Source: Bemisia tabaci (lineage: Eukaryota > Arthropoda > Insecta > Hemiptera > Aleyrodidae). From it: a stretch of 64,000 nt of DNA. Position numbers and translations under genes: made by a program. The stretch is from contig NC_092796.1 of assembly GCF_918797505.1 (NCBI RefSeq), positions 29,646,098 through 29,710,097 of the forward strand, in the 5' to 3' direction. Positions 56,719-64,000 of this stretch are shown one piece after another. The first letter of the stretch is position 1, and each line of letters begins with the position of its first letter. Below the pieces are notes generated by a model that saw nothing but the letters and a program-made list of their open reading frames with translations, did no database searches and was not told the origin of the DNA.

Positions 56719-59479
56719 TATCCCCCCTCCTCTGTATCGATCTATGACACAAACGATCATGGATTATACGTGTTGGTTCAAAATGTTTATGATCATCACC
56801 TTCCAGTGAGCTAGAGATATCTATACGAGAAAGTGCTGAAACATTTTTATTGCGTCTTGACTTAAAGGGAGAAAATATGTATGTCTAATATCATAGAACT
56901 ACGAAAAGAATCTGCGTAAAGAAATAATACCACATACTTACGGCACATTGGTTATAAAGGAATGTGAATATCTAATTTATTTTGTAGTGTACTTTGGGTG
57001 CAAGTAACAAATCCGCGAAGAATTTCACTTGATGACGCCCTACTAATGCGTGTCGATAACTTGTAAAGTGTTTGCACTGACTCCACAGCTATAGGCTGCA
57101 AATATACGTTTACCAGCCCTCCCCCCCCCCCCCCAATAGCTCATGCGAAAAAATTTAGGTTTTTCATGGGAATTAGCAAACTGCTTAAAGGTTACCAAGT
57201 TTTACTCCAAGGTACACCACCGTGCAACCATTCCTGACGAAAGCTTTCAAGACGCCCTGCAAGCCAGCGCGACGATAATTGAGCATTAAGACTCAGTAAT
57301 ACGATTACTAAACGTCATTTTGGTGCGAACGGTATTTTAAGGAGTCACGGAATTAAGAAACGGCGATCGCAATGTCTCGAGCCAAATTCGCGCATTTAAA
57401 TTTCGCACCGCGAAGTCATGCTCCAGTGCTCTTGTTTGAGAGAAGTTCTGCAGAAACAGGTTGTCGTGACGATTTACTTGCAATAAATCATGCGTGCCCT
57501 GTTGTCATTCCTTATACTGACTTTTTTTAACGCTGTCTCATCATGGGAGGATAAAAGATCGGCCAAAATATATCATGCACGTGCAGGGTAAAGTTTCATT
57601 TTATCCGGCCCTTTTCCTTCTTCTCAAAGTTGCAAAATAAAATGTTGACCCATTTTTCATTCGATGTCAACAAAGAATCGCCGAACGGGAAACAGGTAAA
57701 CTGATATTATCAAGGAAGGAAATAAGAAATGTTAATTATACCACTACTGAGAAAAAGTAACCCAAAATGTTGACTGTGTGATGATTGTGTAATATCTCTA
57801 AAGTATTAGATGAATCTTTGACACAGCATCACTTTTTTTATTCGGTGGGCCGTCATCAGGCGAGAGTTAATTAAATTCTACACTAATCATTAATTATCTT
57901 AATTCATTTATTCTATGAGAGGGTAACTGCGTGATTGCAGTGTTCATTTAAACTCTTATCCATTTATTCGATCGATAATTAATCGAGCATGACATTTTTA
58001 TTGTTCATACCATTATTAGAGCTCATTTTGGACTAACTTGGATTTTTATGGTAGAATTCATCACCTTCCGGCCAAAGTTTTACAAGCGCCATGCGACGCT
58101 TGGCGAAGTTTGTTTCCTTTGTTTTTGAACTTTATATAAAAATTTCAGCCGCCATTATATTGTTTTACAGAGCAATCGTTGGTTGAATCTGTTTGAAAAT
58201 TTCACTGAATCTTATCGGCAGCACAAAGAAAATTCAATGAAATTTTCAAACTGCTTCGTTGAACAATTTCTCTGTGAAAAAATAAACTGGCGGCGGAAAT
58301 TTTTAATCGTCCCATGGCACTTGTGATATTTTGGCCGGGAGGTGACGAATTCAATTAGAAATCGTAGAAGTGTATGATGTGATTTTTACATACCATGATG
58401 TATTATTGACGATTTCTCGCCCGGTAAACTATGCATTTATGACATAAATATCATGTCACTATAGGATTCGTCAGTAGGATCTATTTTTAGATTCTCCGTC
58501 GCGTGAGTGCACATCATTAATGTTTTAGCATTATGAAATACGAGACGTAATTTAAGAGCCCTTTTTAAGATTACTATTTTTCCATTGCTCCTCATTAACC
58601 CGCTCGTTGCGAAATGATAGCTATCCCGTCGACGCATGGAAATTCATGTAGTAAAATTATTCGAAGATCGTTTTTCATTTCTACAGCTTGGACAACTAAT
58701 TATATCTGATCATTAATTTTCTCCGCAACACTATGAACGATTCATGCTAGAAACTGCCTTTTTCCACTAATTTGCAATTTTAAGCTCGCCTATTCCACAT
58801 CAAAACGACCGTGCTTGATTGGCATTTGACAAATGTCTATAACTTAAAAAATGATTTTTGAAGGGCCTGCACAAGTGCACAGCAGACTGCACGGAAAAAA
58901 ATAATGGTACCTCATATGTTGCTTATGATTGATTTGAACTAAATTAAACGGGGAAGATGAAAATTGCATTTTGGGAGGAAAAATAAGTTAGGAGTGGTTT
59001 TGAGCTTGTAGCCAGCCGCATATCTTCTCCTGTCCATATCCGAAACATTGAGTGCTCTAGAAAAATAAAACTTCAAACTTCTCTGATAAGATCTTACGGC
59101 TCCTTTTGTATAAACTTAGATGGATTGCATGAGCTTCGATTGCCTTCATTTGATAGAGTAGGCAATACCAGCGTGTACACCACCACTCATGCACGCAGGG
59201 AAACCAATGGCACTTACGTCGTTTCTAAACTGAGCCAGATGTTGTAGTTCCAAATTGCAAATGAAGTACAGCTATGCACATTTTCAATATTTTTTTCACT
59301 ATTTATCCTTAGAAAGTTCCTGATTAATCAAGGAGCAGTACATTTTTTGATCAAACCGCGGCTTCTCACATTGTTTTTCTGGCGCTCGGAATATTTTGAA
59401 GTTTTGGAGCCACTAGCTTCTCTTATAATTCTCCATTAAAATCGTTTGTCAGTAAAAACTGTTATCCTTTTTGTTGTAG
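56719..59479. other. Rest of intron 2; one weak inverted repeat
   Basis: No exon seen. Around 58068-58300 there is an imperfect inverted repeat (for example GAAAATTTCACTGAA with TTCAATGAAATTTTC near 58195 and 58231) that may be a decayed MITE. A C run lies at 57120-57133. Near 59196-59262 is an uninterrupted relative of the repeat that hosts the family D copy at 52012. Confidence 0.45.
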
Positions 59480-59615
59480 GTTCTGGCAACTCTAGCACAG
59501 AGTTTGCTGCTTCTATCTTTAGGCATGATCATAGCAGTTCCTACTATTGTAATCGGTGCTATATATAAGGCAAAAGAAGGACTCTCGTTGGATGATGATC
59601 AATCATCGTGGTTCT
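59480..59615 (+). CDS. Tret1-like sugar transporter, exon 3 (first membrane helix)
   Basis: The acceptor TATCCTTTTTGTTGTAG and the donor GTAAGTG bound 136 nt: 45 codons plus the first base of the next. It reads VLATLAQSLLLLSLGMIIAV, then PTIVIGAIYKAKEGLSLDDD, then QSSWF. This is the first transmembrane segment of an MFS sugar porter followed by the (L)SLxxxQxSWFG motif at the start of the first extracellular loop and second helix, a hallmark of facilitated trehalose transporter Tret1-like proteins. Such proteins move sugars across the plasma membrane by facilitated diffusion. Family members have 12 helices and around 450-550 residues, so most of the protein is encoded beyond 64000. The usual Gly-rich residues of helix 1 are partly replaced by Met-Ile-Ile, so the exact substrate cannot be told. 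Confidence 0.9.
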
Positions 59616-60031
59616 GTAAGTGTTAATTTCATTTTCCTTTTTAAATTGAAAGATTCGTTTTTCCCCTCACTTGCAATCATTACACATGTCTCATTTTTGC
59701 ACCTAAGGTGTATTTAGTACAGAGGAATGATAGCTCGTGCTTAAAGTTCGCCAAAATGTTGAAATGTGCCCCCTCTGCAGTTACGGATTCAATCAAGAAT
59801 TACTAGTTTTGGCTCATCTATAAAAATCATCTACATGAGAAAATTATTCAGTTAAAAATTCCAGGTTCCGAATTGCAAAGTGTCGTCCGATTCTCCTTCT
59901 TTTCTTTACCTTGTTCTCCTTCTTCCTCCCCTTAGTTTTCTTCATCTTCTTCATTTTCTTCCACTCCTCGCCCTCCTTCTCCTTCTACTTCTTCCTCACT
60001 TTTTTCCAATTTCTTATGCGTCTTCCGTAAT

Positions 60032-60295
60032 ATTGATAGCCAAAGTTTGAAACAACGTATCTCCATTGTGGTGTTTCATAATTTCCGCTCTAGTTTTATT
60101 TAATCAAAGAAAAACAAGCCAACTTAATGGCTTAAAATGTATATAGAATAATCTGCGAATAGAAAAGAAATTAAATATCAAAAGCGTTTTCAAGAAATTG
60201 TGTTGACTAATTTTCCAAGAATAAAATAAAGTTTGAAAGAAAGTCGGCAACGTTGCAATTGGAGATACGTGATTTCACACATTAGCCATTGATGT
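60032..60295. mobile_element. Family D' element, about 264 bp
   Basis: ATTGATAGCCAAAGTTTGAA then ACAACGTATCTCC at the left is matched by GGAGATACGTGATTTCACAC then ATTAGCCATTGAT at the right. GAAAGTCGGCAACGTTGCAA is the inner block typical of the family. Confidence 0.8.
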
Positions 60296-60719
60296 GTGCC
60301 AGAAATCGTGACAACCCCAAACTTTCAGACAATGACAATGCACCGATCAATAATCGATTAATAATCAATCGATCGAACCCGATTTGGCGGACAATCCTCT
60401 TCTGACAACACTGGGCTTTGAGGGGGGCAAGGTGGGGTACTGATGAGAGTGTAAAATTGAAAGTAGCGAGTAAATCCTCCTCGTAAAATCGCACGATCGA
60501 GCTGCGGAGACCTTGACTTGAGTGCGTTGCCCGAAATCAATGGCCGAGTTGCGTTGGCAATTAAATAAACAACCGCAACTTTAGTCCAATCCCTGGTTCT
60601 TGCAGCGTTAAGCAACTGTGCAATCGAGATTTATAATGCTAAATAACCTCTTCTAAAGAAAGAAAGAGCGTACGCAACAATCTGACACCTTATTTACACG
60701 TAAAAAGTTGTCTGATGTT

Positions 60720-60972
60720 CTGCCGTGCTAAGAAAAAACGCCGTATGAACTTTCGAGAGTTGTCAAATTTTCTTCGATAAAATGTTTATTTTTGAGGAAA
60801 GCTATGAATAATTATCCTTGACATTTTCAGAAACATTAGGTGGAATTGCAAACGAAATTATATGAAAAATTGGAAGAAAAATATTCACAAATTTTCCCGA
60901 GAATTCGTGATTTACCGTACGAAATTTGGCAACGCCTGAAGGTTCATATGGCGTTTTTCCTAAGCATGGCAG
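60720..60972. mobile_element. Family B MITE, 253 bp, TSD TGTT
   Basis: CTGCCGTGCTAAGAAAAAAC at the left and GTTTTTCCTAAGCATGGCAG at the right. TGTT lies on both sides (60716-60719 and 60973-60976). Confidence 0.93.
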
Positions 60973-61377
60973 TGTTGTGGTATAATTGTCTTATCATGAA
61001 CCAGGGGAATGCGCTTCCTAACCGTTTCGCCATTCGAGGATTGAAACAGGGAGGGGCCAAATTGGCAACTGTGTTAATTTGTTTCTGAAAAAAATCAAGC
61101 AATCTTGGACTAATTTTATTTTCCTCTTGAATATGTAAATAAGAAAATATTTATATTTTGCGACAATAACTGTGTGCGTCAATTATTGACGCTGGCAAAA
61201 ACTGAGCTTCTGTGCCAAGCTTCGAATTGTCCTGGATATTTTGCAAGCAACATTCCAAAGCATTCTAAAATAACTTTCAAGCTTAATTTTTCCCCCGTAA
61301 AAGAGAGTCCCAGACAGGCACTCTGCAACGGGCTCATTTTGAAATCAATTAACTGGAAAAGCATGAAAATGGGCTCG

Positions 61378-61604
61378 CACTGGGGAAAAAAACACATTTG
61401 ATCTAGAGTCCAGACTCTTGAAATATTGACAAGAAAAAATCTCTTGATTCAATCGGATTTTTGCTTGAATCAAAACGAAATCCGCTTAAATTAAGTGGCT
61501 TGGTTCTTGATTTAAGCTAGATTTTGATTGAATCAAGAGTACTTTTTCTTGTCGATGTTTTTAAGAGTCTGGACTCTAGATCCAATGTGTTTTTTTTTCC
61601 AGTG
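61378..61604. mobile_element. Family A palindromic MITE, 227 bp
   Basis: CACTGGGGAAAAAAACACAT at the left and AATGTGTTTTTTTTTCCAGTG at the right. The palindrome is slightly unbalanced (left arm lacks a few bases, AAATATTGACAAG against CTTGTCGATGTTTTT). Confidence 0.92.
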
Positions 61605-62290
61605 TAGGAGAATAAACAAACATAAACTGCATAACTTTTCAAAAACTGCACTTACGCGTCTCGATTAGAGTAATGAGACATTCTTGATATCCGAACTTGA
61701 GTGAATATTCACGAGTGATGAAGCGAAAAGGAGCGCGATTAATGGATCAAGTGGGTTGGCGAGTCACACCTTTCTTCACCTTCCCACTTAATTTGCATAA
61801 TTTCAGGCAATGCCACCATAAAGACCAGTCCGCTGAATAAATTACAGGCTGTAACGGACGCCCGAGCTTTTTACACCGTAATCTTTGAATTAGCCACTTT
61901 GTCAATACTTTGTAAATGAAAACATATTTCTCGGACACGCGCTGGTCGCCTAAAGCTACTCGTGTCGCGATGAGTCAGAATAGTTCTCATCTGTTTCTGA
62001 TGCGAGGAAGAAATTGATCCAGCCATCGAAACTAATAAAAACCAATTTGAAATAACTGGGCTGGGTCTGAAACGATTTTTAAACTTCTCGCACACCACAG
62101 AATTTCAAATTACGGCTTAGCTGTGAAATTTGAATTCGGTTTCCTTAACTGATTCTTCAGGGGAACGTTGAAAAAAATGGAGAGAAAAGTAAAAAAAAGA
62201 GAAGAAAAAGAAATTAAATTTAAAAAACTAACTTGGAAATGGGGGGGGGGGGGCAGTAGAGAAAATTTAGCAAATTTGAGCGTCTGAGAC
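61605..62290. other. Intron, no recognisable feature
   Basis: No exon or inverted repeat was seen. A G run lies at 62240-62253. Confidence 0.45.
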
Positions 62291-62294
62291 CGTC

Positions 62295-62518
62295 ATATCG
62301 CTGACTGGAGTAAAAAAATACGTATCTTCGATCACAACGTTGCAATCTGAGTTGGTGTTTTGCCGAAGAATTTTCTCAACACATTCAATGATATTTCAGG
62401 AAATTTCAAGGAGTAAGTTTACTTTTGAAAAAATGAAACTTAGAAGAATACTTTGCTTATAAGAGTATTTTTAACGTTGCATTGGAAATACGCATTTTTC
62501 AACTTTAGCCATCGATAG
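62295..62518. mobile_element. Family D' element, diverged
   Basis: ATATCGCTGACTGGAGTAAA at the left and TTTTCAACTTTAGCCATCGATA at the right, with the inner ACGTATCTTCGATCACAACG then TTGCAATC. Weakest of the D' copies. Confidence 0.55.
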
Positions 62519-63492
62519 GTAATCCGTTCTTCGAGACAGGGATTGAGCGGAAATGATCCGGTTGATGCTAGTTTTTTCTAAGCATGCCCACTAAAAAATG
62601 AGGTATCAAATCTTTGCGTTTTAATTTTTTGTTCAATTTTTTTGTTTTCCATGTTTTCCCTCTGAACCTCCTTTTCCTTTCCTCATGTTTTATATTTGCA
62701 AATTTTTCTGTCACTCAAAATTACCTAAATAATCAGACTTTAATTAAAAATCCATACAGTGGCAGTTAGTAGCCACGATCAAAGAAACGGAATGTAAGAA
62801 CCTCACGGCCTAGAGTACACACATTGAGCTCTCGACGTGAGAGCCCGAAAATGATGCAAATAGATACACCTTCCTCCATTAGGCGGACGCAGTCTGCACA
62901 CTTTTCTTAAACATGCAGGTATAAATAAAAGGTCCGCGGTGTCAAGGTCGAGTCATTAAATCTACACGACTTAAACGTACCTTAGCGTGGGCGCCAAATC
63001 TCCCAAAATATTCGTGTCTCAAAGGGATTTCAACGCGGAAATCCGAGCTTTTCCGCCAGTCAGACATCCATGTCGACCACATTTTTGCCTTGATCGTTCA
63101 TTAGTCGTGCTTTACGCCTACTTCGTGCACATTTCAGTGCTGCCTCCGGTATGGTCAATATAATTCATTATGTAAGAAAAATACACCACAAGAATATCGT
63201 GTCATACGTAAAATTCTTGGTGTTCCTTTGTTCACGCACTCATGAAGATTTGATTTACACATGTAAGCTGATTAATTAACTGCTCTTTTCTCGGCTATTG
63301 GATTTTGGAGGCGGTTTTCCGGGGCCATTGAGAGTTCGATTCCACGGGGAAAAACTAAACAAAAAAAAAAAAAGATGGGGAGAATAAGTCGAACAATCAG
63401 GAATTACTATGGTAAAATATGAGTAGTTTCTATACTAATTAGTTTTCCCCGTGCATATTATCAGTACTTGAATCGTGCACACCATTAGGCTA

Positions 63493-63537
<45 letters not shown>

Positions 63538-63855
63538 CTCTATTTTACTCAATAGTTTCTCATTATTTTTTGGATGGCATGGTCATGTTCAGAGATTCAG
63601 AGAATGGCAGAAGACAGGTTGCCGAAGAAGATCCCAGATTGGGTTTCTCCTGAAGGCGCAGAGGGCGCCTAAATGAGTGGGTGGAAGGTAGAGAGAGAGT
63701 ACAGCCTGTTTAGGCAGAGTGCAGACATGTCGAAAAATGGAACTCTAAGTGCCCAGAAGGGCAACCAACCTTCTAACACATAAAATATCACTGTCAATCT
63801 TCAGATCCCGATTTCAAAGCAAGATGGCCAAGAATGTTCATAAATCGTCGTTCTC
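62519..63855. other. Intron, no recognisable feature
   Basis: AT-rich apart from a moderate region around 62940-63140. No transporter exon was identified. Confidence 0.45.
63499..63534. repeat. Poly(A) tract, 36 bases
   Basis: Uninterrupted A run. Its position downstream of featureless sequence would fit the tail of a + strand retroposed copy, but no source was recognised. Confidence 0.92.
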
Positions 63856-63956
63856 CTGACGCAGGGGCGTGTCTCAATTTCCATGTGCGCCCTGTTCCTC
63901 ATTTAACTCCATGCTTTTCAGAGCTCACTTGAAAACAGAGATACGCCCCTACGTCA
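63856..63956. mobile_element. 101-bp MITE, CTGACGCAGGGGCGTGTCTC ends
   Basis: CTGACGCAGGGGCGTGTCTC at the left and GAGATACGCCCCTACGTCAG at the right form a 20-bp terminal inverted repeat. Inner pairing GTGCGCCC...GAGCTCAC is weak. Same family as 53581-53682. Confidence 0.85.
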
Positions 63957-64000
63957 GAGGAGTGATGGAATGAGCGTTCTGCCCAAAAATGAGTAAATTT

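Larger units (their letters stand above)
59616..64000 (+). other. Intron 3 of the Tret1-like gene, reaching the window edge
   Basis: No exon carrying the expected next part of the transporter (second helix and the (G/D)xxGRK loop) is visible on the + strand up to 64000. The intron is therefore at least 4.4 kb. It includes a pyrimidine-rich tract at 59890-60010 (CTTCTTCCTCCCC type) and several MITEs listed separately. Confidence 0.6.

Noticed and set aside
63325..63350. B-box-like AGTTCGATTCC
   Set aside because: No matching A box or acceptor stem at proper distance.
1..64000. CRISPR arrays, operons, Shine-Dalgarno sites, prophage or viral genes
   Set aside because: The repeats are palindromic transposons and satellites, not regularly spaced direct repeats with unique spacers, and the genes have spliceosomal introns, so a prokaryotic reading is untenable.

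Overview
The window looks like nuclear DNA of an animal, most likely an insect. It is AT-rich and gene-poor, its genes are split by long introns with standard GT...AG borders, and it is crowded with short inverted-repeat transposons. The sugar-transporter gene resembles the Tret1-like transporters that are expanded in sap-feeding Hemiptera. Whitefly or another hemipteran is therefore my guess, but nothing here proves the species. I see no bacterial, organellar or viral genome organisation and no operons.

Two protein-coding genes can be supported, both on the + strand and both cut by the window edge. Gene 1 (start of window to about 14.6 kb) is the 3' end of a CUB-domain gene. One exon (1645-1889) carries most of a CUB domain. 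It joins in phase, across a 12.2-kb intron, to a last exon (14076-14137) that encodes only a hydrophobic tail and a stop, as in a GPI-anchored or tail-anchored surface protein. Gene 2 (about 33.1 kb to beyond the window) is the 5' end of an MFS sugar transporter of the facilitated trehalose transporter (Tret1) type. It has a 29-nt first coding exon in a GC-rich promoter region (33369-33397), a 118-nt exon for the acidic cytoplasmic N-terminus (54867-54984) and a 136-nt exon for the first membrane helix (59480-59615). The introns are about 21.5 and 4.5 kb. The remaining transporter exons are not visible before 64000.

Nearly all other recognisable structure is repetitive. Family labels are mine. 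(A) About 230-bp complete palindromes with CACTGG ends, 5 copies. (B) About 252-bp elements with CTGCCGTGCTAAGG ends and a variable 4-bp target duplication, about 9 copies. (C) Three 0.7-0.86-kb hAT-type elements, CAGGGCCGGATT ends, each with a perfect 8-bp target duplication and internal tandem repeats. (D/D') About 260-bp elements ending in TCGACGG or TCGATGG. (E) 78-130-bp palindromes with TTGGACGTATTT ends. (F-K) Several larger fold-backs, including a 510-bp near-perfect palindrome in the CUB intron and a TTAA-flanked 438-bp palindrome. There is also a 130-bp tandem array carrying five YY1/PHO-like motifs, a 278-bp trinucleotide tract and several poly(T)/poly(A) tracts. Two places are nested stacks in which the order of insertion can be read directly (27182-28615 and 32004-32975).

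I found no convincing tRNA, rRNA, CRISPR or autonomous transposase gene. The most useful new observations are the well-bounded MITE families with their target duplications and the nested insertions. Also notable are the long hairpins inside transcribed introns, the satellite with embedded YY1/PHO sites, and the split gene models themselves.
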